Positions 1-6,676 of a DNA stretch of 18,391 nt are shown here, piece after piece; position 1 is the first letter of the stretch; each line of letters starts with the position of its first letter. Under the pieces are notes generated by a model that worked only from the letters and a program-made list of their open reading frames with translations, was not told the DNA's origin and searched no databases. The stretch covers positions 1 through 18,391 of the forward strand of contig JAVBUR010000065.1 in the NCBI GenBank assembly GCA_031555145.1. Direction: 5' to 3'. The position numbers and the translations under genes were made by a program. This stretch comes from JAJDIA01 sp031555145 (lineage in GTDB: Bacteria; Bacteroidota; Bacteroidia; Bacteroidales; Tannerellaceae).

Positions 1-1050
1 CGCTTCCATTAATGGACGGGATTGTGGCTCTGGAATACTTCCGTCGGGTGCCGGGCCGATGTTGAGCAGCATATTGCCTCCGTACTGGATGCATCGTAAG
101 AGGCTGGCTATAATCTCCTCTTTGGTCATATACGACTGTTGTCGTTCCGACTCGCTATATCCCCAGCTTTTCTTGTTGATAGAATTGCATAATTCAAATC
201 GCTTGAATTGCTGGACCGGCAGGTTCAACATCATTTCGGGAGTGATATAATCACCTTCACGCTTTGTATACAACCTGTCGTTGAATATGATATCCGGGCG
301 AATGTTTTTAGCTGCCTCAAGAAACCGCTTCGCCACACTGTCGCTTCTGTTGGTGTAATACCCATCCCACCAGATTAAATCGATATGGGGGTATCTGGCG
401 ACGAATTCCTTGATCAGTTTTTCCGTATAGGTGCTATATGGGTCATGGTTTTTATCTTCTTTCATTATTTCCGGGATATATCCATAGGAACCATCCGTCA
501 TCCAGTCGACATTCTGCGAAAAATAAACACCGAAGCGCAGTCCTCTGCTTACACAGGCCTCTTGCATTTGTGCAATGACATCCAGTCTGTTGGCGGCGCT
601 GTTCGAGATGTTCCAGTCCGTCAGTGCTGTCGGATACATCACAAACCCATCATGATGCTTGAGCGTGATCACTACATATTTCATCCCTGCCGACTTGGCC
701 AGGTCGGCAATCTGATAAGCATCAAACTGGTTGCCGGTGAAATCTTTGGCGTATGACCTGTACGTTTCGCGGGGGACTTCGGCGGTGTACATAATCCATT
801 CTGCCCCTACGCCTCCGGATAATCGGGGCGCACTTGCCGTGTATGTCATGCTCTTCAGGTCTGTTCCTGCGAACTTTCCTGCCGGGACTGAATATACCCC
901 ATAATGGATAAACAGACCGAATTTAGCCTCATCCCACCATTCCATTTTATCTTTCAGGGGAATGATATCCAACGTTTCCTCTTTGGTACAGGAGGTAAGC
1001 AACGCTAATAGAATCACTATTGTAGTGGTGGCTTTATTGACGAATACCAT
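1..1050 (-). CDS. GH29 alpha-L-fucosidase, lipoprotein (3' end beyond the window)
   Basis: Exo-acting alpha-L-fucosidase that removes terminal fucose from host or dietary glycans, probably at the outer membrane or in the periplasm. The reading frame starts at ATG 1048-1050 and gives 350 codons before leaving the window, so the C-terminus is missing. Residues 1-21 form a lipoprotein signal: a hydrophobic segment ending in LLTSC, with Cys21 as the lipidated residue. GH29 landmarks seen: GLFIHYGVYS (residues 45-54), KHHDGF (131-136), and DLIWWDG with Asp229 where the family nucleophile is expected, then GGNMLLNIGPAPDGSIP near the visible end. GH29 enzymes are usually 450-600 residues, so roughly 100 or more residues are missing. 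It is divergent from the antiporter gene. The substrate linkage and any polysaccharide utilisation locus cannot be judged from here. Confidence 0.93.
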   Translation of the reverse strand, partial: MVFVNKATTTIVILLALLTSCTKEETLDIIPLKDKMEWWDEAKFGLFIHYGVYSVPAGKFAGTDLKSMTYTASAPRLSGGVGAEWIMYTAEVPRETYRSYAKDFTGNQFDAYQIADLAKSAGMKYVVITLKHHDGFVMYPTALTDWNISNSAANRLDVIAQMQEACVSRGLRFGVYFSQNVDWMTDGSYGYIPEIMKEDKNHDPYSTYTEKLIKEFVARYPHIDLIWWDGYYTNRSDSVAKRFLEAAKNIRPDIIFNDRLYTKREGDYITPEMMLNLPVQQFKRFELCNSINKKSWGYSESERQQSYMTKEEIIASLLRCIQYGGNMLLNIGPAPDGSIPEPQSRPLMEA

Positions 1051-1148
1051 GTTTCACTCATTTTGGGAATATACCTCTAAAACGTATGTTTATCAATTAT
1101 AGTATGTCGATGCAAACAAACCGGATCAGAGGCAAAAGGAATACAAAA

Positions 1149-1156
1149 CAAAAATA
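1149..1156 (-). promoter_or_regulatory. candidate -7 box for the fucosidase gene
   Basis: Read on the minus strand this is TATTTTTG, an exact match to the Bacteroidota -7 consensus TAnnTTTG. It lies about 98 nt upstream of the fucosidase ATG. No TTTG is seen 19-21 nt upstream, so support is weak. A second, imperfect candidate (TATAATTG) lies nearer the gene, around 1095-1102. Confidence 0.3.
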
Positions 1157-1179
1157 TCTCTAAAAAAGCAGGTGATTCC

Positions 1180-1211
1180 TTTGTTAGAAAGGCTCTTATG
1201 TATTATTTTTG
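1180..1211 (+). promoter_or_regulatory. Bacteroidota-type promoter of the antiporter gene
   Basis: TTTG at 1180-1183 is followed after exactly 20 nt by TATTTTTG at 1204-1211. This fits the Bacteroidota primary sigma factor consensus (TTTG, 19-21 nt, TAnnTTTG) in both elements and in spacing. It predicts a transcript starting near 1217-1220 with a leader of about 60 nt. The following porX gene is only 13 nt behind the antiporter and may be carried on the same message. Confidence 0.7.
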
Positions 1212-1260
1212 TTACTCCAAACAGCATCACTCCTGCACTGTCCGGTCGCTGTTGAGTAAC
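1211..1260 (+). promoter_or_regulatory. interrupted inverted repeat in the antiporter leader
   Basis: The left arm at 1211-1225 (GTTACTCCAAACAGC) pairs with the right arm at 1248-1260 (GCTGTTGAGTAAC) over 13 base pairs with a 2-nt bulge, around a 22-nt loop. It begins at the last base of the -7 box and ends 19 nt before the ATG. The predicted start site falls inside the left arm, so it could be an operator read as DNA, or a shorter leader hairpin in RNA. It matches no riboswitch family that I recognise. Confidence 0.45.
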
Positions 1261-1279
1261 TACATACTAAGTTGTGCCT

Positions 1280-2782
1280 ATGTTTCATAATGCGGAAGAG
1301 GTGCTGTTGATAGCATCCATTATCTTGTTTTTGAGTATTATTGCCGGTAAAGCCGGTTACCGTTTTGGACTGCCTGCCCTGTTACTTTTCCTCGGCGTTG
1401 GGATGTTGTTCGGGAGCGATGGCCTTGGAATCCAGTTCAGTAATCCCCATATTGCCCAGTTTATCGGTATGTTGGCGTTGAGTATTATCCTGTTCTCGGG
1501 TGGGATGGATACGAAATACCGCGAAATCAAACCCATTGTCGGGCCGGGGGTGGTACTGGCGACGCTCGGGGTATTGGCGACAACCTTTATCACGGGTGGT
1601 TTTATCTATTATCTCTTTACGTATTACAATCCCAATATTCAATTAACGTTTCCTGAGTCACTGCTGATGGCGGCGGTCATGTCGTCGACCGACTCGGCGT
1701 CGGTCTTCTCCATCCTCCGCAGCAAGGGGGTGCATCTGAAAGAGAACCTGCGTCCGGCGTTGGAGTTGGAGAGTGGGAGTAACGATCCGATGGCGTATAT
1801 GCTCACGATCATCCTCATTGCCTATATACAACTCGGGGGAATGAACCTTTGGGAGGCCGGGTTGCAACTGGTGGTACAGCTGTCGATCGGAGCCGTGGCC
1901 GGTTTTGGATTGGGTAAGCTGGCGGTGCGGATCATGAACAAGATCAACATCTCCAATTCTTCCCTATACCCGATTTGTTTGCTGGCGATTGTGTTCTTTA
2001 CCTTTGCGGCTACGACGCTGGTGAAGGGGAATGGCTACCTGGCTGTCTATATCGCCGGTCTGGTGGTGGGGAATGCCAAGATTGAACATAAGAAGAGTAT
2101 CAGTACCTTTTTCGACGGGTTCACCTGGTTGTGGCAGATCGTGATGTTCCTTACGCTGGGGTTGCTGGTCAATCCCCACGAACTGCTGCCCGTGGCGCCG
2201 GTCGGGCTGGCGGTGGGCATCTTTATGATCCTGGTGGCCCGTCCGGTGAGTGTGTATCTGAGCCTGATTCCGTTCAAACATTTCTCCAACCGGGGTAAAC
2301 TGTATATCTCGTGGGTGGGGCTGCGCGGAGCAGTACCTATTATCTTCGCCACCTATCCGATGATCGCCGGTGTGCAGTATGCCGGGTTGATCTTCAATGT
2401 GGTGTTCTTTATCACCATCCTTTCGTTGGTGATCCAGGGAACGACGGTGACGACCGTAGCCCGTTGGTTGCACCTGGTGGATGTACCCGAACGGAAAGAC
2501 CAGTTCGGCATCGAACTGCCCGACGAGATCAAAAGCGCCATGAGCGAGATCGAAATTACATCCGATGTACTGCTTCATGGCAATAAACTGATGCAGCTCA
2601 CGTTACCAGATCATACACTGGCTGTTATGGTCAAACGGCACGGGCGCTACTTCATCCCGAAAGGGAATACGGAATTGCAGGAAAACGATATCCTGCTGAT
2701 GATATCCGACAACGACGAAGCCCTCCTTCAGGCCTACGACTCGCTGGGTATTACAGATTATACAATGAAGAAAAACAGTTGA
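1280..2782 (+). CDS. CPA1-family potassium/proton antiporter (NhaP2/CvrA-like)
   Basis: Inner-membrane cation/proton antiporter, probably expelling K+ in exchange for H+ to control ion content and cell volume. About 390 residues of hydrophobic helices carry the CPA1 core: SSTDSASVFSILR (Asp138 by the ATG numbering) and ESGSNDPMAY (Asn168-Asp169, the conserved ion-binding pair). A soluble C-terminal part (about residues 410-490) reads as a TrkA-C domain, ending in a stretch like ELQENDILLMISDND; this domain binds regulatory ligands in related transporters. The total of 500 residues is normal for the family. A GTG at 1274 would add two residues; I chose ATG 1280 because neither start has a clear ribosome site. 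A good promoter lies about 70 nt upstream, and porX follows 13 nt after the stop. K+ as the substrate is inferred from the family. Confidence 0.9.
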   Translation: MFHNAEEVLLIASIILFLSIIAGKAGYRFGLPALLLFLGVGMLFGSDGLGIQFSNPHIAQFIGMLALSIILFSGGMDTKYREIKPIVGPGVVLATLGVLATTFITGGFIYYLFTYYNPNIQLTFPESLLMAAVMSSTDSASVFSILRSKGVHLKENLRPALELESGSNDPMAYMLTIILIAYIQLGGMNLWEAGLQLVVQLSIGAVAGFGLGKLAVRIMNKINISNSSLYPICLLAIVFFTFAATTLVKGNGYLAVYIAGLVVGNAKIEHKKSISTFFDGFTWLWQIVMFLTLGLLVNPHELLPVAPVGLAVGIFMILVARPVSVYLSLIPFKHFSNRGKLYISWVGLRGAVPIIFATYPMIAGVQYAGLIFNVVFFITILSLVIQGTTVTTVARWLHLVDVPERKDQFGIELPDEIKSAMSEIEITSDVLLHGNKLMQLTLPDHTLAVMVKRHGRYFIPKGNTELQENDILLMISDNDEALLQAYDSLGITDYTMKKNS

Positions 2783-2795
2783 AAGGAGTTACACT

Positions 2796-4346
2796 ATGGT
2801 TACCCGCAAAGACCGAATCCTTTGGGCGGACGATGAGATCGATCTGCTGAAACCCCACATCCTCTTCCTGCAGGATAAAGGATACGAGATAGTCCCTGTT
2901 GTCAGCGGGCAGGATGCCATTGATTGCTGCCGCGAAGAGACGTTCGATATCATCTTCCTGGATGAAAATATGCCGGGGCTGTCCGGACTGGAAACACTGG
3001 CGCTGATCAAGGCGATCAACCCCAATGTCCCCGTCGTGATGGTAACTAAAAGTGAAGAAGAAAGCATCATGAACCAGGCCATCGGTAATAAGATCGCCGA
3101 CTACCTGATCAAGCCTGTCAACCCCAACCAGCTACTGCTTTCGATCAAGAAGAATGTCCATAAGAATGTGATCATCTCCGAGACTACGACTGTGGGTTAC
3201 CGCCAGGAGTTTTCCCGCATCGGCATGCAGATCAACGACTCGCTTACGGCCGACGAGTGGATGGAAGTCTATAAGAAGCTCGTCTATTGGGAGCTCGAAC
3301 TCGAAGCCAGCCAGACACAGATGAACGATCTCCTGCTCATGCAGAAGAAAGAGGCCAACAACGCCTTCGGCAAGTTTATCCGCCGGAATTACGCCGACTG
3401 GATACAGCGTCCCGAAGACCGTCCGCTGATGAGCCCCGACCTGTTCAAGAAGAAGGTTTTCCCATTGCTGGATAACGACGAAAAGGTGTTCTTTATCCTG
3501 ATCGATAACTTTCGCCTCGACCAGTGGAACGTGGTCAAAGACCTGCTGTCGGAGTATTTCACGTTTGATGAAAGTCTCTACTACAGCATCCTGCCGACGG
3601 CCACACAATATGCCCGCAACTCCATCTTCTCCGGCTTGCTGCCGATACAGATCGAAAAGATGTTTCCCGACCTCTGGGTGGACGAAGACAGCGAAGAGGG
3701 CAAGAACCTCAACGAAGCCCCGCTGATCCAGACGCAGATCGACCGCTTCCGCAAGAAATACAGTTTCTCGTATCATAAGGTGTATGATGCGCAGTATGGC
3801 GACAAACTGATCAACCAGGTGCCGTCGTTGTTGCATAACCAGTTGAATGTGATCGTGCTTAACTTTATCGATATGCTCTCGCATGCCCGAACGGAAAGCC
3901 GTATGATCCGCGAACTGGCACAGAGCGAAGCCGCCTATCGCAGCCTCTCGCGTTCGTGGTTCCAGCACTCCACAGCACTGGAACTTTGCCGCCGCATTGC
4001 CGAGAAGGGTTGCAAGATCGTACTCACGACCGATCATGGAACCGTTCGCGTCGATTCGCCCATCAAAGTGATCGGCGATAAGAACACGAACACCAACCTC
4101 CGTTACAAGGTAGGCAAGGCGCTCAACTATAACCCGAAGGAAGTGTTCGAGATTCGCGAACCGGCCAAGTTCGGTCTGCCGTCGCCCAACCTGAGCAGCC
4201 GGTATATCTTCGCTCTCGAACAGGACTTCTTTGCCTATCCGAACAACTACAACTACTACGTCTCTTACTACAAGGATACCTTCCAACACGGCGGTGTCTC
4301 AATGGAAGAGATGATGATTCCCTTTATTGTCTTAGACCCCAAGTAA
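2796..4346 (+). CDS. porX: PorX: response regulator with PglZ (alkaline-phosphatase superfamily) domain
   Basis: Two-component response regulator which, in Porphyromonas and Flavobacterium, works with sensor PorY and an ECF sigma factor to control the type IX secretion system. Residues 1-120 form a receiver domain: acidic Asp12-Asp13, phospho-acceptor Asp56 in FLDENMPG, Thr84, and Lys106 in LIKPVNP. A helical linker follows to about 215. Residues 215-516 form the PglZ domain, which has phosphodiesterase activity on nucleotides in studied homologues. The metal and catalytic set looks complete: Asp237, Thr270 (in LPTATQ), Asp359 and His363 (NFIDMLSH), Asp413-His414 (TTDHG) and His498. A strong AAAGGAG ribosome site fixes the start. 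There is no DNA-binding domain, as expected. No secretion genes are visible here, so its targets in this organism are unknown. Confidence 0.93.
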   Translation: MVTRKDRILWADDEIDLLKPHILFLQDKGYEIVPVVSGQDAIDCCREETFDIIFLDENMPGLSGLETLALIKAINPNVPVVMVTKSEEESIMNQAIGNKIADYLIKPVNPNQLLLSIKKNVHKNVIISETTTVGYRQEFSRIGMQINDSLTADEWMEVYKKLVYWELELEASQTQMNDLLLMQKKEANNAFGKFIRRNYADWIQRPEDRPLMSPDLFKKKVFPLLDNDEKVFFILIDNFRLDQWNVVKDLLSEYFTFDESLYYSILPTATQYARNSIFSGLLPIQIEKMFPDLWVDEDSEEGKNLNEAPLIQTQIDRFRKKYSFSYHKVYDAQYGDKLINQVPSLLHNQLNVIVLNFIDMLSHARTESRMIRELAQSEAAYRSLSRSWFQHSTALELCRRIAEKGCKIVLTTDHGTVRVDSPIKVIGDKNTNTNLRYKVGKALNYNPKEVFEIREPAKFGLPSPNLSSRYIFALEQDFFAYPNNYNYYVSYYKDTFQHGGVSMEEMMIPFIVLDPK

Positions 4347-4400
4347 CCCTTTCATTCCACGTATAACGATCCCTACATTCACAATAGAACTTCATTCCGT

Positions 4401-4820
4401 ATGACACTACAGATAAAAAACCTGGAGACCATTCACGACACCGCCCGCGAATTTATCAGCCTGATGGGCGACCGTACCGTCTTTGCCTTCTACGGTAGCA
4501 TGGGTGCCGGTAAGACGACCTTTATCAAAGCCATCTGCGAAGAACTGGGCGTCACCGACGTGATCAACAGCCCTACCTTTGCCATTATCAACGAATACCG
4601 TAGCGACACCACCGCCGAACTCATTTACCATTTCGACTTCTACCGCATCAACAAACTCGGCGAAGCGGCGGATATAGGTACCGAAGATTACTTCTACAGC
4701 GGTGCCCTCTGTTTCATCGAATGGCCGGAGAAGGTCGCCGAGATGCTTCCGGCTGATGTCGTATCCGTCACCATCGCCGAAACTCCCGACGGCAGTCGTT
4801 CGGTAGAGATCAAGGAATAA
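4401..4820 (+). CDS. tsaE: TsaE, ATPase of tRNA t6A biosynthesis
   Basis: P-loop ATPase that works with TsaB and TsaD in the cytoplasm to transfer threonylcarbamoyl to A37 of tRNAs reading ANN codons; normally essential. The protein has 139 residues, typical of the family. The Walker A motif is GSMGAGKTT (residues 32-40). Then come the family signatures NSPTFAIINEY (56-66), HFDFYRI (77-83) and FIEWPEKV (105-112). The start is the first ATG after the porX stop, with a 54-nt gap that contains no obvious promoter. A 3-nt gap to the next gene indicates co-transcription and coupling. porX next to tsaE recurs in Bacteroidales to my knowledge, but this was not checked. Confidence 0.95.
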   Translation: MTLQIKNLETIHDTAREFISLMGDRTVFAFYGSMGAGKTTFIKAICEELGVTDVINSPTFAIINEYRSDTTAELIYHFDFYRINKLGEAADIGTEDYFYSGALCFIEWPEKVAEMLPADVVSVTIAETPDGSRSVEIKE

Positions 4821-4823
4821 ATT

Positions 4824-5045
4824 ATGGTACTTGCCGAATACTTTATCTTCTTTCTCTTCCTGTCGCTTGGATGTCTGTCAGTCCTGTCGGCCATCTTCAA
4901 CTTCGACTGGTTCTTCCGTACCAGCAGTGCCGCGCCTTTCGTCAACTGGTTGGGTCGGCTGGGAGCCCGGATGTTTTATGCCGTGCTGGGACTGGCGATG
5001 ATTGCATGTGGAGTGATGGGGATGATCACGGGCTTACAGGGGTGA
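4824..5045 (+). CDS. small two-helix membrane protein, Imm17-like
   Basis: A 73-residue protein with two hydrophobic segments (about residues 4-24 and 50-70) separated by a short polar loop containing FNFDWFFRT and GRLGARMFY. This layout, with NxDWFF and a GRxGARxFY motif, resembles the immunity-17 family of small Bacteroidota membrane proteins, which databases sometimes mislabel as a molybdenum ABC transporter permease. It starts 3 nt after tsaE, so its translation is probably coupled to tsaE. No toxin gene is adjacent, so an actual immunity role is doubtful; it may be a housekeeping membrane protein. It is the last gene before the terminator. Confidence 0.75.
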   Translation: MVLAEYFIFFLFLSLGCLSVLSAIFNFDWFFRTSSAAPFVNWLGRLGARMFYAVLGLAMIACGVMGMITGLQG

Positions 5046-5082
5046 CTTCTCTTGAGTCAAGGTTGGAAATAGTATAAAAAGA

Positions 5083-5115
5083 GAGGGTAGTCCTACTGGA
5101 TTACCCTCTTTTCTT
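5083..5115. terminator. bidirectional intrinsic terminator between host cluster and phage genes
   Basis: An 11-bp stem (5083-5093 with 5098-5108, one G-T pair) closes a TACT loop and extends by A-T and G-T pairs on both sides. On the plus strand it is followed by TTTTCTT (5109-5115); on the minus strand the other side reads TCTTTTT. It can therefore stop the host cluster and also the long phage tail transcript arriving from the right. Confidence 0.85.
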
Positions 5116-5162
5116 ACATGATTACTAAATCCTTTACCTTCAAGTTCGGTCAGATTTGAATA

Positions 5163-6002
5163 TTATTGTACTACTTCCACGTATAGACCAACCAGTGCAG
5201 ACATATCGTGATATACCGGATTGCCGGTATCGCGGATGCACTTGTAGGTCACAGCGAACTGGCTGTAATACTTACCGTTTTCCAGTGCCATGTTTCCGTT
5301 GTATGGGATAGGATCATCAATAGTACCGGTGTTCTGTTCGTTGATTTCTTCGTACAGAGATGCTGTGTCTACCGATGGAGGTTGATGTTCCTGTACGACA
5401 GCCACGTCCTGACGGACGTTGTACAGCCTTTCTTCGTGCAACACACGTTTCCCAGCGGCCAACGGCTGGCCGATAAACGATGCCCACTCCGGGTACAAAT
5501 CTTTCACTGCCAAAGCCTGCATGTCTGTCAATGGTGTTTCGTTGATTGTCATTCGGGCAAACATGAATACCTGTGCATTGTAGTTCGGCGCATATTCCGG
5601 CTCTTCCGGTTCAGGAACAGGAATCAGTTCCATGTTGAACGCTTCCTCCGGTGTTGCCGTTGGATTCTCTTCGTGGAAGGACTTCTGTTCTTCCGATAAT
5701 TCAACCCATGCCCCAGCATGATAGTCGGAGAGTGTTGTACCCACGTGGCTTGTGGCCGGGTTTATCCGCATGGTGAGCGGAACAAATTGTCCGTCTTTGA
5801 TGTAGGTGACATCTACGGGGGTAGGATCATCTTCGTTCCAGGGTGTTTCATCCCACGGATCGGGGATGGGTTCCGGTTCGGTAATCACTTCGGGTTCTTC
5901 TGGGATAATGTCCGGATCGACTGTTTCTGGTGTCTGTTCTTCGACATCCTGTTCTTCTACCGGGATGATCGGCTGTTCGTCTATGTTGTTTATTTCTTCC
6001 AT
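5163..6002 (-). CDS. phage tail-tip protein with CBM-like sugar-binding module
   Basis: A 279-residue protein, last gene of the tail operon. Residues 8-62 are an acidic, proline-rich linker (many E, P and D). A middle part follows, and residues 168-222 read LYPEW, then GKRV, then LYNVRQD and HQPPSVDTASLYEE: the pattern of carbohydrate-binding modules (CBM5/12 or chitin-binding type) found at the ends of prophage tail fibres. Residues 230-279 (PYNGNMALENGKYYSQ onward) form a second related half. The likely role is binding a surface glycan or acting as a fibre tip. The gene begins 5 nt after the LamG gene and is followed by the junction terminator. The family is recognised by pattern only, so the sugar is unknown. 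Confidence 0.75.
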   Translation of the reverse strand: MEEINNIDEQPIIPVEEQDVEEQTPETVDPDIIPEEPEVITEPEPIPDPWDETPWNEDDPTPVDVTYIKDGQFVPLTMRINPATSHVGTTLSDYHAGAWVELSEEQKSFHEENPTATPEEAFNMELIPVPEPEEPEYAPNYNAQVFMFARMTINETPLTDMQALAVKDLYPEWASFIGQPLAAGKRVLHEERLYNVRQDVAVVQEHQPPSVDTASLYEEINEQNTGTIDDPIPYNGNMALENGKYYSQFAVTYKCIRDTGNPVYHDMSALVGLYVEVVQ

Positions 6003-6007
6003 ATTTT

Positions 6008-6676
6008 TTATGATTTAAAAGGTTTATCTGGTGGTGTAAAGTTAGACGTATATCTGGCCACATTGCTGATACGCACTTCGTCAATGTACCCGTTGAATGC
6101 TTCATTTACGTCGTTATTTATAATGTGGCATCCTACAGCTAATGTACCGGATCCCCTTAATACGCTACAATTAACATCAAGGTCTTTAACCCCATTAATA
6201 TATGTCTTAGCACGATAGTTGCCTGTGCACACTAATGCTATATGACACCATGTTTTTTGGTATACACCTATAGATCCAGTTGCTATAATGATATTATTTG
6301 CAGCAACAAGCTCTACAAACTGCGGTTGGGAATTTGGATTATCGTTACGTATTCTTAAATGTAGACCAGAATTAGTCTCTACAGTAAAAATAGTATGTGT
6401 ATTCGGACCAATGGTATAATTAACCCAACACTCCATAGTAAACTGTTCTGATGGCAAAAACGAAATTGGTAAATTTCTTGCAACTACACTATAGTTAGGT
6501 TCCCAATAATACCTAAACGATTTACCAAATTTAGCAGTAGAGCTGATTGACACATTGGAATGCGCGATCGGTCGTTTGTACATAGAACTATCCGTAAAAT
6601 CTTCTGCATGGAGGAGCAGCACAGTGTTTGGATCACCACTCTTCCCGCCTAACATTCGTCTACCTACTACGCTCAT
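6008..6676 (-). CDS. LamG/concanavalin-like jelly-roll phage tail protein
   Basis: A 222-residue protein consisting almost entirely of one LamG-type beta-sandwich. Characteristic pieces are FTMECWVN (about 99-106), WCHIALV followed by AKTYINGV, and the family ending FNGYIDEVRISNVARY. Such domains bind sugars and occur on phage fibres and on Bacteroidota surface proteins. No signal peptide is present, which fits a virion part. The start overlaps the stop of the preceding fibre gene by one base (TAATG), so translation is coupled. Its DNA looks more AT-rich than that of the adjacent 5163-6002 gene, which hints at separate acquisition. The role as a host-range determinant is inferred. Confidence 0.8.
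   Translation of the reverse strand: MSVVGRRMLGGKSGDPNTVLLLHAEDFTDSSMYKRPIAHSNVSISSTAKFGKSFRYYWEPNYSVVARNLPISFLPSEQFTMECWVNYTIGPNTHTIFTVETNSGLHLRIRNDNPNSQPQFVELVAANNIIIATGSIGVYQKTWCHIALVCTGNYRAKTYINGVKDLDVNCSVLRGSGTLAVGCHIINNDVNEAFNGYIDEVRISNVARYTSNFTPPDKPFKS

Noticed and set aside
51..756. Plus-strand open frames at 59-250 and 385-756
   Set aside because: Antisense of the GH29 fucosidase, whose minus-strand frame is continuous for 350 codons with family motifs.
1964..2578. 204-codon minus-strand open frame inside the antiporter gene
   Set aside because: Shadow of the antiporter; the translation is rich in His, Gln and Arg, as expected of antisense of a membrane protein.
3132..4289. 385-codon minus-strand open frame
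   Set aside because: It is the antisense of porX, whose domains and catalytic residues are unmistakable; the antisense protein shows no family features.
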